DNA of 32,250 bases from Clostridium sp. UBA1056 (GCA_002316385.1 DCDL01000060.1:77177-109426); one strand, 5' to 3'; shown: positions 9,098 to 16,881, numbered from the stretch's first letter. Notes: generated by a model from the letters alone, not told the origin. Numbers and translations: made by a program.

Positions 9098-9943
9098 ATG
9101 TTTAGTTATAAAATATTAGATAAAACAAGTACTGAAACACTTCATAAAACATTTTTAGATGCATTTTCTGATTATCAAGTTAAGATGGATTTGCCCATTT
9201 GGAAGTTTAAACAAATGCTTCAAAGAAGAGGGTATAACCCCGAAATGTCCATAGGTGCATTTAAAAATGAAATGTTAGTTGGATTCGTTTTAAATGGATT
9301 TCGAAATTGGAATGAAAAATCAACAGTATATGACCTTGGTACAGGCGTTACAGCTGAATATAGAAGACAAGGTATCACAAGCAATATGCTTCTAAATATC
9401 AAAGAAGCACTTAAACAAAAGCAAGTGGAGCAATATTTGCTTGAAGTAATTAAATCTAATACATCTGCAGTTGAACTTTATAAAAAACAAGGCTTTGAGA
9501 TTCAAAGAGAGTTCCAATGTTTTCAACTAGATAAAAATAAATATAACCCAATAACAACCTATAAGGTTGAACATGTTGACAGAATTAACTTAAGACAATT
9601 AACAGAATTTTGGGATTTTAAGCCATCTTGGCAGAATTCTATTGATTCTATTAGCGCTATACCAGAAGCATTCCTATATTCTATTGTACGTTTTGATAAT
9701 ACCATTGTTGGCTATGGCATTATTGATAAAAGAACAGGAGATATTCCCCAAATAGCAGTAAATAAGGATTATAGAGGAAATGGAATTGCAAGAAGTATAA
9801 TGACAGATATGATAAAAAATACAGAATCATATAAAATCAGCGTTCTTAATGTAGATGATGAATCTAAATTTACTAAAGATTTTTTACTCAAATTAGGTTT
9901 TGAATATAGTGTTGGTCAGTATGAAATGCTTTTGAAGATATAA
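9098..9943 (+). CDS. Double-domain GNAT N-acetyltransferase
   Basis: Predicted cytoplasmic acetyl-CoA-dependent acetyltransferase of 281 residues with two tandem GNAT-like folds. The first (about residues 3-145) has the acetyl-CoA pyrophosphate loop TAEYRRQGITSNML and the late ELYKKQGF strand-helix typical of the family. The second (about 150-281) has VNKDYRGNGIARSIM and ends LLKLGFEYSVGQYEM. The ATG follows a GGAAAGGAG site at 9079-9087. It stands alone, and the substrate cannot be inferred from its neighbours. Such proteins can act on small molecules, antibiotics or protein N-termini. Confidence 0.8.
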   Translation: MFSYKILDKTSTETLHKTFLDAFSDYQVKMDLPIWKFKQMLQRRGYNPEMSIGAFKNEMLVGFVLNGFRNWNEKSTVYDLGTGVTAEYRRQGITSNMLLNIKEALKQKQVEQYLLEVIKSNTSAVELYKKQGFEIQREFQCFQLDKNKYNPITTYKVEHVDRINLRQLTEFWDFKPSWQNSIDSISAIPEAFLYSIVRFDNTIVGYGIIDKRTGDIPQIAVNKDYRGNGIARSIMTDMIKNTESYKISVLNVDDESKFTKDFLLKLGFEYSVGQYEMLLKI

Positions 9944-10214
9944 TTTTATTGATCTGAAATAGCATAAGGTTGGCTCTACAACTCGGGTAATATATTGTGG
10001 TACTATAGCATGTGCATATTGAGCAATAAGTAAGCTATAGAAACATATATCAAGAGGATTTTAAGCATGCATACAACTGATGTTATAGGCAATGGAGTAG
10101 CTTTGATGGCTAATAAGTTTAACATGTACTTTGGTTTATATATAGATGAAAAGGGAGCTATTTATATATAGAGAGTTATAAGAAGTAGATGAGTGTAAGA
10201 ATACGGAAAGAACA
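9944..10214. other. Intergenic stretch, probably debris of a former gene
   Basis: No intact gene. A 34-residue frame at 10067-10171 starts MHTTDVIGNG after an AGAGG site and stops at once. I do not recognise the sequence, and it may be the start of a decayed gene. Another short open stretch leads into the esterase fragment at 10215. Confidence 0.35.
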
Positions 10215-10467
10215 ATGCTAGAAAGTTCAGTAATTATGAGATTCAAAGAAAAGATTGAATTAGGAAACACTGAAGTTGTACAAGTGTTTTGGAATAACAT
10301 TGAGAAAGATAATGCTCCGTTAATAGAGAAAATAGATGGTGATTTAGAAAATAGTTTAGTTACTTTTGTTTGGATTAATAGGAATGAGAGATAAAGAATT
10401 AAGTTGTGATGATATCTTTGGAGATATGATTGTTAAAGAAATACTTCCATGTATTGTTATTAAATAG
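10215..10467 (+). pseudogene. 5' fragments of a broken esterase (enterochelin-esterase-like)
   Basis: Two overlapping short frames look like pieces of one alpha/beta-hydrolase. The first, 10215-10394 (59 residues), contains VFWNNIEKDNAPLIEK and ENSLVTFVW, resembling the N-terminal domain of enterochelin/ferric-siderophore esterases. The second, 10384-10467, contains DDIFGDMIVKEILP, which fits the helix just before the catalytic strand of such esterases. The middle of the protein is missing, and both frames stop early. The C-terminal half of a hydrolase with a GGFSGGA nucleophile elbow lies at 11050-11431, beyond an intervening acetyltransferase gene. The assignment is by recognition of short stretches, so it is tentative. 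Confidence 0.5.
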
Positions 10468-10509
10468 ATGGAGTTATTGGATAAACGATTATACAAGGAG
10501 GAACACAAG

Positions 10510-11073
10510 GTGAATTTTAATAAGTTGTTTGAACGTTATCCCAAAATCGAAAGCGAAGAAATTCTACTAAAGCAAATTGAAAAATATGATTTAAATGATT
10601 ATGTAGAAATAAATATGGATGAGAGACTGTACCAATATAAACCAGGAGAGCCTAGAAAAACGGCTTCTGCAGTTAAAAACATAATAGGACATCATGAAAG
10701 AGATTTTTTAAAAAGACAAATAATTAATCTTGGAATATATTCTAAAGAAGAGAATAATAAAATGATTGGTGTAGCTGAAATTTTTGATTTTGATTCAAAA
10801 GTTAGTTATGTTACTATAGGATATACATTGAATTATAATTATTGGGGGAAAGGTATAGCAACTAAAACTACAAAGTTGCTTTTGAATTTTCTTTTTAATG
10901 AAATTGACGTAAATAGAATTCAGGCTTTTGTAATACCAGAAAATGTGAAATCTCGCAATGTACTTTTAAGAAACAATTTTATAGAGGAAGGGACAATAAG
11001 ACAAGGATATTTTTGGAAGTGTAGAGGTGTTGTTGATTTGGTGTTATATTGTATTACAAGAATATTCCATTGA
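10510..11073 (+). CDS. RimJ/RimL-type GNAT acetyltransferase
   Basis: GNAT protein of about 187 residues, similar to ribosomal-protein or small-molecule acetyltransferases of the RimJ/RimL group. The acetyl-CoA site YNYWGKGIATKTTKLL and the IPENVKSRNVLLRNNF segment are clear. I start at GTG 10510, because AAGGAGG at 10495-10501 precedes it by eight bases; the ATG at 10468 lacks such a site. The last few residues (ITRIFH) run directly into the sequence that encodes the esterase tail in another frame. The native C-terminus may therefore have been replaced at a recombination joint near 11050. Confidence 0.75.
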   Translation: MNFNKLFERYPKIESEEILLKQIEKYDLNDYVEINMDERLYQYKPGEPRKTASAVKNIIGHHERDFLKRQIINLGIYSKEENNKMIGVAEIFDFDSKVSYVTIGYTLNYNYWGKGIATKTTKLLLNFLFNEIDVNRIQAFVIPENVKSRNVLLRNNFIEEGTIRQGYFWKCRGVVDLVLYCITRIFH

Positions 11074-11431
11074 TGAGGAGTGTGTAATAATTGGAGGATT
11101 TTCTGGGGGAGCAATAACATCTTTAGATATTACATTTGCTAATGTTATTCCTATAAAAGGATTTATTGCCATGGGTCCAGATTTTCCAGAATCATTTACG
11201 AAGGAGAATGTTAAGCTTGCAGCTGAAAGAGGGGTTAGGGGTATATTTATGGAAGGAGAAATTTTAATACCATTGGAAGAGCAAGAAGAAATGATTAAAG
11301 TATTTGAAGAAGTTGATCTCCCATATGAATTCTATGTTAATAAAGGAATAGGACATGCTGTTCCACAAGACTTGCCTGATAAATTAAATAAAGCATTAAG
11401 TTTCATACATAATCGTCAGTGTGTTCTTTAA
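11050..11431 (+). pseudogene. 3' half of an alpha/beta-hydrolase (esterase), N-terminally truncated
   Basis: The frame encodes the C-terminal part of a serine hydrolase. It has nucleophile elbow GGFSGGA, an AMGPDFPES stretch and a terminal GIGHAVPQDLP with the catalytic-type His. The N-terminal half of the fold is absent. An open frame back to GTG 11027 exists only by overlapping the acetyltransferase gene, so hydrolase sequence proper starts near 11050. No ribosome site fits. It probably belongs with the esterase fragments at 10215-10467, separated from them by the acetyltransferase. A short translated product is possible but would lack part of the core sheet. Confidence 0.6.
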
Positions 11432-11618
11432 ATTGCATAACAATACTTGTTACTTGTCCACTATTAGCTTGGACAACATCCTTAAGATTTTTCCTTTACC
11501 ATTTAAAAAATAACCCCTTTGCTTTTTTATATACCTTTTATGAATAGTTATCATATTATTTCAAATACTATTAAATAGTTAGATGAATTTAGATAACCAT
11601 ATGGAAGGAAGTTTTTTA

Positions 11619-11930
11619 ATGGATTTAAAAAAATCGTTAACTTGTCCGAAATGTAATGGGGAAAACTTCATTATTAAACGGGAAGCAACTTATTTATATA
11701 CCTATAAAATTAATTCGCAAAATTTCGATGAAACTACTAAAAGGGCGAAAACAGTGCCCTTTTTATTTGATAATCGAGAAAAAGAGATATCCAAGGAATA
11801 TATAGAATGTGAAACCTGTGGAATAAAATATCCACTGTCCCTGGATGAGTTGAAGAATGAAATTGACTTTACTATTCTACAAAAGGCAATTCGTTCAGAC
11901 TATATAGAAAACCCTGAATTTTTAGGTTAA
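11619..11930 (+). CDS. Small zinc-ribbon-like protein of unknown function
   Basis: A 103-residue cytoplasmic protein with two CxxC pairs, CPKC near the start (about residues 9-12) and CETC around residues 75-78. These are likely to bind one zinc ion. Between them lies a charged stretch rich in Lys and Asp/Glu, and the C-terminal third is helical (LSLDELKNEIDFTILQKAI). The start at ATG 11619 is set by GGAAGGA at 11603-11609; the upstream ATG 11583 has no such site. It is flanked by debris and a weak hairpin and has no operon partner. I do not recognise a named family. Confidence 0.6.
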   Translation: MDLKKSLTCPKCNGENFIIKREATYLYTYKINSQNFDETTKRAKTVPFLFDNREKEISKEYIECETCGIKYPLSLDELKNEIDFTILQKAIRSDYIENPEFLG

Positions 11931-11969
11931 TAGGATAGAAAAAATGAAAAGAAAAGCGTCTTAATTTGT

Positions 11970-12114
11970 AGTGCCTTTTTTCAAAGACACACTATGGATT
12001 TAAGGCATTTTTAATAGCTTAAACTATCATAATTTACATAATACTAAATAAATTAGAAGAAAAATATTGTGTAACACTATAGAAGAGAGCAGATACAAAC
12101 AAAGTATCGGCTCT
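11970..12114 (+). other. Two weak hairpins in the gap before merR
   Basis: AGTGCCTT (11970-11977) pairs with AAGGCATT (12002-12009) across a 24-base loop, followed by T residues, and may end the small zinc-ribbon gene. A second stem at 12086-12114 (AGAGC/GCTCT and GATAC/GTATC around AAACAAA) stands without an obvious gene. Both are only moderately convincing as terminators. Confidence 0.35.
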
Positions 12115-12208
12115 TAATATTTAAATAAATTTATAAAAGCGCAGAATAAGCTATTGAAATTACAAAAAACTACTTTTAGGCATAGAAAGTGAAGAAAATG
12201 ATATTTTT

Positions 12209-12595
12209 ATGACAAGAAAGCAAACAGCAGAGTATCTTCAAGTTACCATGGATACGTTAAGAAACTGGGAAATGAATGGACTACTTTCTGTAAAAAGAAA
12301 ACAGAATGGATATAGGATATATACGAAAAATCATATTCAAATATTGAAGATAATACGTTCTTTGCGATGTGCCAATTACTCACTTGCAGCAATTTTACGT
12401 ATGATAAATGCAACATACAGTAACTCAGAAATTGATATACGAGAAGTTATTAATACGCCCCAAAGAGATGAAGATATTGTAACAGCCTGCGATAAGCTTC
12501 TTACTTCACTAAGTAATGCAGAATCAAATGCAAATTGCATTCTAAGTCAATTAAAAGTAATGCAAGAAAAACTTAATATGAACTCTACAGTTTAA
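12209..12595 (+). CDS. MerR-family transcriptional regulator
   Basis: DNA-binding regulator of 128 residues. The N-terminal winged helix-turn-helix (RKQTAEYLQVTMDTLRNWEMNGLL, broken across residues 3-26, then GYRIYTKNHIQILKII) is a clear MerR fold. The tail after about residue 75 is predicted helical, as in MerR dimerisation coils. The ATG has a weak ribosome site, and open sequence continues a few codons upstream without a start, so the true N-terminus is uncertain. It precedes the ABC-2 exporter on the same strand, and such pairs often consist of regulator and regulated pump. A terminator between them suggests controlled read-through or a separate promoter. Confidence 0.75.
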   Translation: MTRKQTAEYLQVTMDTLRNWEMNGLLSVKRKQNGYRIYTKNHIQILKIIRSLRCANYSLAAILRMINATYSNSEIDIREVINTPQRDEDIVTACDKLLTSLSNAESNANCILSQLKVMQEKLNMNSTV

Positions 12596-12624
12596 CACCA
12601 GACTTTTTTCTGGTGTTATTCTTT
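12594..12624 (+). terminator. Terminator overlapping the merR stop codon
   Basis: AACACCAGA (12594-12602) pairs perfectly with TCTGGTGTT (12609-12617), and ATTCTTTTT follows. The stem begins inside the merR stop codon and lies 31 bases before the exporter ATG. It can limit transcription of the ABC gene. Confidence 0.8.
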
Positions 12625-12655
12625 TTGTGTAGTAAAGAATAGGAGGTTTATAGAC

Positions 12656-14095
12656 ATGGAAACAATTAAAATTGATGCTTTATGCAAAGCATATGGAAAT
12701 GTGCAAGCTATAAATAATGTGAGCTTATCAGTGAAACGTGGCGAAGTGTTTGGATTGCTTGGTGCAAATGGAGCTGGGAAAAGCACAACTATTGAATGTA
12801 TTTTAGGTACAAAGAAATTTGATTATGGATCCATTTCGATTTTAGGAATGAATCCTCAAAGGGATCGAAAAGAATTATTTCAGCGAGTTGGAGTTCAATT
12901 TCAAGAATCAAATTATCAAGACAAGATAACAGTGGAAGAACTTTGTGAAGTTACACAGGCTCTTTACAAACACCCTTTAGAGTACACAGAATTATTAAAA
13001 CAATTTGGTATTTCGGATAAATGTAAAAGCCAAGTGAGTGAGCTTTCAGGAGGACAAAAACAACGATTATTCATTATACTTGCTTTAATTTCTAATCCAG
13101 AAGTTGTGTTCTTAGATGAACTGACAACAGGGTTGGATGCAAAAGCAAGGAGAGATGTATGGAAGTGTTTATTAGACTTAAAAGAAAAAGGGCTTACAAT
13201 TTTTTTGACCTCTCATTTTATGGATGAGGTAGAAACATTATGGGATAGGATTTGTATTCTAAAAAAGGGAACATGCATTTTCTGTGGAACAGTACAGGAA
13301 GCAATTAAAGGCAGTCCCTTTTGGGGTATGCAGATGAGGAGGAAGTTCATGATAAAAGTATTTAGAACAATGCTAAAAACTGAGTTGAAATTGTCACTGC
13401 GAGGTATGGAGATGTTTATATTTGTAACTTGTATGCCCATAGTTGTAACAATTCTACGTGGTATTATTTATGGAAATAAGCCTGCATTTCATGGTGCTGA
13501 ATATACATTTTTAGAGCAGTCATTCGGAGCCATTACCATCATTGCAATATGTGCAGAGGGCGTGATGGGATTACCTTTAGTAGTATCTGATTATCGTCAC
13601 AAAAAAATTCTAAAGAGATTTCAGGTAACACCTATAAGTCCTGCTATGATTTTAGTGGTGCAGGTAGTTATTTATGCACTTTACTCTATTGCTTCCCTTA
13701 TACTTGTTTATGCTACAGCAAGGATTTTCTTTGATTTTCAATTTAAAGGTTCGTGGCTTCAGTTTTTAAGTTCATACTTCTTAGTAATGGTATCAATGTT
13801 TAGCATAGGTATGATGGTAGGCGGCATTGCTCCAAATATAAAGACAGCAAGTATTGTAGCAAGTGTATTATATTTTCCTATGTTGATTTTTTCAGGAGCA
13901 ACGCTACCTTATGAGATTATGCCAACAGAACTTCAAAAAATTGCAGATATTTTACCCTTAACACAGGGAATAAAACTTCTAAAGTCGGCTTCTCTTAACT
14001 TGATGATAGATAGTGTGATGATACCTATTATTGTAATCAGTGCTATTGCAGTAATAGGTACAGGGGTAGCCCTTAGATTTTTCAAATGGGAATAA
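12656..14095 (+). CDS. ABC-2 exporter, ATPase and permease fused in one chain
   Basis: A 479-residue protein. An ABC ATPase spans about residues 1-222, with Walker A GANGAGKST, signature LSGGQKQR, Walker B VVFLDELTTGLD (Leu where Pro is usual) and H-loop LTSHFMDE. An ABC-2 permease (about 232-479) has six membrane helices, ending RFFKWE. Normally these are two proteins. Here the ATPase's usual short C-terminal tail after EAIKGSPF is missing and the frame continues into the permease. An AGGAGG at 13337-13342 with ATG 13349 remains inside, so the permease (248 residues) may also be made separately. Likely role: drug or peptide efflux. GGAGG at 12642-12646 precedes the ATG. Confidence 0.8.
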   Translation: METIKIDALCKAYGNVQAINNVSLSVKRGEVFGLLGANGAGKSTTIECILGTKKFDYGSISILGMNPQRDRKELFQRVGVQFQESNYQDKITVEELCEVTQALYKHPLEYTELLKQFGISDKCKSQVSELSGGQKQRLFIILALISNPEVVFLDELTTGLDAKARRDVWKCLLDLKEKGLTIFLTSHFMDEVETLWDRICILKKGTCIFCGTVQEAIKGSPFWGMQMRRKFMIKVFRTMLKTELKLSLRGMEMFIFVTCMPIVVTILRGIIYGNKPAFHGAEYTFLEQSFGAITIIAICAEGVMGLPLVVSDYRHKKILKRFQVTPISPAMILVVQVVIYALYSIASLILVYATARIFFDFQFKGSWLQFLSSYFLVMVSMFSIGMMVGGIAPNIKTASIVASVLYFPMLIFSGATLPYEIMPTELQKIADILPLTQGIKLLKSASLNLMIDSVMIPIIVISAIAVIGTGVALRFFKWE

Positions 14096-14096
14096 A

Positions 14097-14267
14097 ATTA
14101 AAGAGGGGTTATATTATCAATATTTAGCAAAACAGGAACAGCTTCCTCTTAAAGTTGTTGTTATAATAAAATTACCATATGGAGGAAGGGAGGTGGAGGT
14201 TACATTGAATTATAGGAAATATGTTGAGGCATATATCAGTGAAAGACAGATGTATGATATAGCCTAA
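14097..14267 (+). pseudogene. C-terminal remnant of an unrecognised protein (copy B of the dispersed remnant)
   Basis: An open frame without a start codon reads through YYQYLAKQEQLPLK, IIKLPYGGREVEVTLNY and YVEAYISERQMYDIA to a TAA at 14265-14267. Its first part shares 27 of 29 bases with 1643-1671. The amino-acid sequence is well formed, with basic/hydrophobic alternation, so it looks like the tail of a real protein cut by a rearrangement. I do not recognise the family. Confidence 0.45.
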
Positions 14268-14309
14268 AATAAATATTTAGAATAAATAAAGGAAGAAAGG
14301 TGATAAAGG

Positions 14310-15068
14310 ATGCTAAGTTATTATAGTAGATTATCTTCAGAAGTATATGATATGGATAAGCCTATAGGTCATTCTTTTGGAGATGTAGAATTTTATATGA
14401 ATAGATTAGAGTCATGCAGAGGACCTATTCTTGAACCAGGAACAGGAACTGGTCGTATATTAATTCCTCTTTTAGAAAAAGGATTAAATGTTGATGGATT
14501 TGACAGTTCAAAAGATATGTTAAATATATGTGAGAATAATTGTAAAAAAAGAGTTTTGAATCCTAAACTTTTTGAGGCAAAGATGGAGTCTTTTTCACAA
14601 GATACAAAATATGATGCTATTATAGTGCCAACAGGAACGTTCCTTCTACTGCATAAAAGAGAATATTCAATAAAAGCATTACAAAACTTTTATAATCATT
14701 TATCTAATGGTGGTAGATTAATTGTTGATATATTTTTGCAAACAGATATTTCAATAGGTACAGTAACTACAAGAACCTGGGAATGTTCTAATGGAGATAT
14801 AATTACATTAGAAAACAAAATTGTAGAGATTGACTATATAAATCAATATACTATTTCTCATGGGAGATATGAAAAGTGGCGTGAAGGTGTACTTTTACAA
14901 ACTGAATTAGAGCGTTTTCCACTAAGATGGTATGGGGTAGAAGAGTTTAGACTAATACTTGAAAGTATAGGATTTAAAAATATAGTAATTTCTTCAGATT
15001 ATAAATTTGGTCAGTATCCATCAAATTCTGAACAGATCATTACCTTTGAAGCCGTTGCTATTAAATAG
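14310..15068 (+). CDS. Class I SAM-dependent methyltransferase
   Basis: A 252-residue cytoplasmic methyltransferase. Motif I EPGTGTGRILIPLLEKG (about residues 42-58) and the acidic loop VDGFDSSKDML (about 60-70) bind S-adenosylmethionine. The motif IV region is YDAIIVPTGTFLLL, followed by LSNGGRLIVDIFLQ. The C-terminal half carries the mixed sheet and a WYGVEEFRLILESIGF segment typical of small-molecule methyltransferases. The ATG follows a GGAAGAAAGGTG stretch at 14291-14302. No operon partner is visible, and the methyl acceptor is unknown. Confidence 0.8.
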   Translation: MLSYYSRLSSEVYDMDKPIGHSFGDVEFYMNRLESCRGPILEPGTGTGRILIPLLEKGLNVDGFDSSKDMLNICENNCKKRVLNPKLFEAKMESFSQDTKYDAIIVPTGTFLLLHKREYSIKALQNFYNHLSNGGRLIVDIFLQTDISIGTVTTRTWECSNGDIITLENKIVEIDYINQYTISHGRYEKWREGVLLQTELERFPLRWYGVEEFRLILESIGFKNIVISSDYKFGQYPSNSEQIITFEAVAIK

Positions 15069-15215
15069 AAATACTATTATTATGAAGAATTAATTTAAGC
15101 TTAAATGAATAGAAAATAAGTATGTACAGATTTTAGTTCCTCATAATGCCATTACACAAGTAAGAGCAAATAAAACAATTTTAATTGAAAAACTATCGGT
15201 AATCAATTATTTTTA

Positions 15216-15244
15216 TTGACAATATGCAATATATTTGCTATTGT
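15216..15244 (+). promoter_or_regulatory. SigA-type promoter of the acetate/succinate transporter
   Basis: TTGACA at 15216-15221 and TATTGT at 15239-15244 are separated by exactly 17 bases. CAATA-t-GCAA and TTGC-TATTG form an imperfect inverted repeat over the spacer and -10, a possible repressor site. The start codon lies 43 bases beyond. Confidence 0.65.
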
Positions 15245-15287
15245 TTTAAAGTATGAAATTTGCGTGAACATTAATTAGGAGGGCATT

Positions 15288-15896
15288 ATGCAGGAAACAA
15301 AGGTTAAAGTAGTAGTAGCTGATCCGTCGGCATTAGGTTTATTTGGACTAGCTATGGTAACATTAGTAGCATCATCTCAAAAGTTAGGATTAACAGAGGG
15401 AGTATCTTTAGTATTACCATGGGCAATATTTTTAGGAGCAACAGCACAATTATTTGCTTGTATAAATGATTTTAAGCATAACAATACTTTTGGAGCAACA
15501 GCTTTTGGAGCTTATGCATTTTTTTGGTATGCAGTAGGGTTTACTTGGTTAATTCAAAATGGAGTATTTGGACCAGAGCTAGCAGCTAAAGCTGACATAA
15601 ATCAATTAGGAGTTGCTTATTTAGGATATTTAATATTTACAATATTTATGACTATAGGAGCTATGGAAACTCATAAGGTATTATTTACAATATTTATGCT
15701 GATAGATTTCCTATTCTTAGGATTGACACTAACAACTTTTGGAATAATGGAGCATGGAACACATATGCTAGCTGCTTATTCTGAGTTAGGAATAGCTATA
15801 GTATCATTCTATGGTTCAGCAGCTGCAGTATTAAATACTCATTTTGGAAGAGTATTTTTACCTGTTGGAAAACCTTTTGGAATATTTAAGAAGTAA
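15288..15896 (+). CDS. GPR1/FUN34/YaaH-family acetate/succinate transporter
   Basis: Membrane channel of 202 residues in the family that includes SatP (YaaH), which moves acetate and succinate across the inner membrane. The family-defining NPAPLGL motif appears as DPSALGL (residues 11-17), and six helices follow. The FGATAFGAYAFFWYAVG segment (about 68-84) is characteristic. AGGAGGG precedes the ATG at a good distance. A well-formed promoter lies just upstream and a terminator just downstream, so it is a single-gene unit. Acetate is a main fermentation product in clostridia, which fits, but the direction and substrate here are inferred. Confidence 0.88.
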   Translation: MQETKVKVVVADPSALGLFGLAMVTLVASSQKLGLTEGVSLVLPWAIFLGATAQLFACINDFKHNNTFGATAFGAYAFFWYAVGFTWLIQNGVFGPELAAKADINQLGVAYLGYLIFTIFMTIGAMETHKVLFTIFMLIDFLFLGLTLTTFGIMEHGTHMLAAYSELGIAIVSFYGSAAAVLNTHFGRVFLPVGKPFGIFKK

Positions 15897-15902
15897 TATT
15901 TA

Positions 15903-15928
15903 GGTGATGAATATTTTCATCACCTTTT
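15903..15928 (+). terminator. Terminator after the acetate/succinate transporter
   Basis: GGTGATGAA (15903-15911) and TTCATCACC (15916-15924) form a perfect nine-pair stem around TATT, followed by TTTT. It starts seven bases after the stop codon. Confidence 0.82.
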
Positions 15929-15981
15929 GTATATCAATGATTTGTAAAGTGAAATTTTATATTTTTAAATTGTTTATAAAG

Positions 15982-16031
15982 TTTTAAGGCCTCCTAGGGC
16001 AGTTCATAAGCTACCTTAGGAGGCTTTAAAA
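15982..16031. terminator. Second strong hairpin, at the 5' edge of a group II intron remnant
   Basis: A 21-position stem (15982-16002 with 16011-16031) with two G-T wobbles and one mismatch closes an eight-base loop. The core CCTCCTA/TAGGAGG pairs perfectly, and the ends are T- and A-rich. It can terminate transcription in either direction. Class C group II introns typically insert just after such hairpins, and the remnant begins right behind it. Confidence 0.65.
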
Positions 16032-16053
16032 TTTATAATAGATTCCATTTTAA

Positions 16054-16238
16054 ATTTCCAATAGCCCTATTTTAGCAACAACATTATCTAATAATCACCT
16101 TAAAGAACAAGGGTTTATAACATTAACTGAAAGTTATTTAAGAGTTAGGTAATTCTTATTGAACCGCAGTGTATCGAACGGTATACACGGTGGTGTGAGA
16201 GGTCGCTGAATAAAATAATTATTCAGCTCATACTGGAT
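16054..16238 (+). mobile_element. 3' remnant of a class C-type group II intron (maturase tail plus domains V-VI)
   Basis: At 16054-16152 a start-less frame reads ISNSPILATTLSNNHLKE, then QGFITLTESYLRVR and stop. This is how the C-terminus of group II intron reverse transcriptase/maturases ends. Eight bases later come a domain V-like hairpin and a domain VI-like hairpin, in the expected order and orientation. The reverse transcriptase, domain X and the ribozyme domains I-III are gone, so the element is dead. Its 5' edge abuts the hairpin at 15982-16031. Confidence 0.75.
16161..16238 (+). ncRNA. Group II intron domain V and domain VI remnant
   Basis: Domain V at 16161-16195 has left arm ACCGCAGTGTATC, tetraloop GAAC, and a right arm with a two-base bulge. 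The catalytic triad position reads CGC (16165-16167), the form of class C introns. One pair of the lower helix is lost (A opposite G). TGTGAGAGG links it to domain VI, whose stem is GCTGAATAA (16205-16213) with TTATTCAGC (16219-16227). The intron probably ended near 16238. Confidence 0.72.
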
Positions 16239-16320
16239 TGTATTTGGAGTATAATTTAAAGATAATGATAATGCATACTTGTAAAGTTTGTAAGCCTATA
16301 ATGCATCATTTATATTTATC

Positions 16321-16800
16321 CTATTTCTCAAAGCCGTAAAGCCAGTTAGATTTAAGATAATATATTAAAAAGATTATTGAGATTAGTGACCAAGTTAAAG
16401 GATAAGCCCAGAAAATCACATATATTTCTGGTATTAAGTGTGTAACTATAGTTATGTAGAGTACTCGTATAATACACCAACAAGATAACATAACTAACAT
16501 TGGTACAGTAGATTTTCCTGCTCCTCTTAAAATACATGCTAGACAATGTGAGAAGGCAAGACATACACTTACTCCTTGAGCTATAACAGTGGCAATGGCA
16601 GCTCCAGCTACTCCCATTTTAAATACAACAACAAATAATAAATCGAGAATAACATTTATTATAGAAGATGTTATGAGATAATACAGAGGAGATTTACTGT
16701 TACCAACTGCTTGAAATATACCACTTGCTGTATTATATAAAACAACAGTAATTTGTTTATAGATTGGACCTTCTGTCATTAACGTTGATTTTGAATTCAT
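16321..16800 (-). pseudogene. MATE-family efflux pump with two internal in-frame deletions
   Basis: The 159-residue frame consists of three separated pieces of a MATE drug/sodium antiporter, which is normally about 450 residues. Piece one is the extreme N-terminus (MNSKSTLMTEGPIYKQI). Piece two is the helix 4-5 region (VVLYNTASGIFQAVG, then DLLFVVVFKMGVAGAA). Piece three is the C-terminal region (FSHCLACILRGAGKSTVPM onwards), ending YYLKSNWLYGFEK. The joints are near residues 17-18 and 81-84. About two thirds of the helices are missing, so transport is unlikely. No good ribosome site precedes the ATG. It sits downstream of a TetR gene on the same strand, the usual pump-regulator arrangement. 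Confidence 0.75.
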
Positions 16801-16827
16801 TTTATGATACCAGCTACAAAAAATATT

Positions 16828-16839
16828 ATACTATAGTAT
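16828..16839. promoter_or_regulatory. 12-bp perfect palindrome upstream of the MATE remnant
   Basis: ATACTATAGTAT is self-complementary and, on the minus strand, overlaps a TATAAT-like box 28-39 bases before the MATE start codon. It could be a regulator site for the neighbouring TetR protein, or a chance AT-rich palindrome. Confidence 0.3.
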
Positions 16840-16881
16840 TACCACTTCTAAATTTACTTGGAAGTAGTTACATAATTTAAC

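Noticed and set aside
11432..11582. Minus-strand open stretch reading KDVVQANSGQVTSIVMQ
   Set aside because: It is short, has no start or ribosome site and does not resemble a family I know. It may be debris but cannot be supported.
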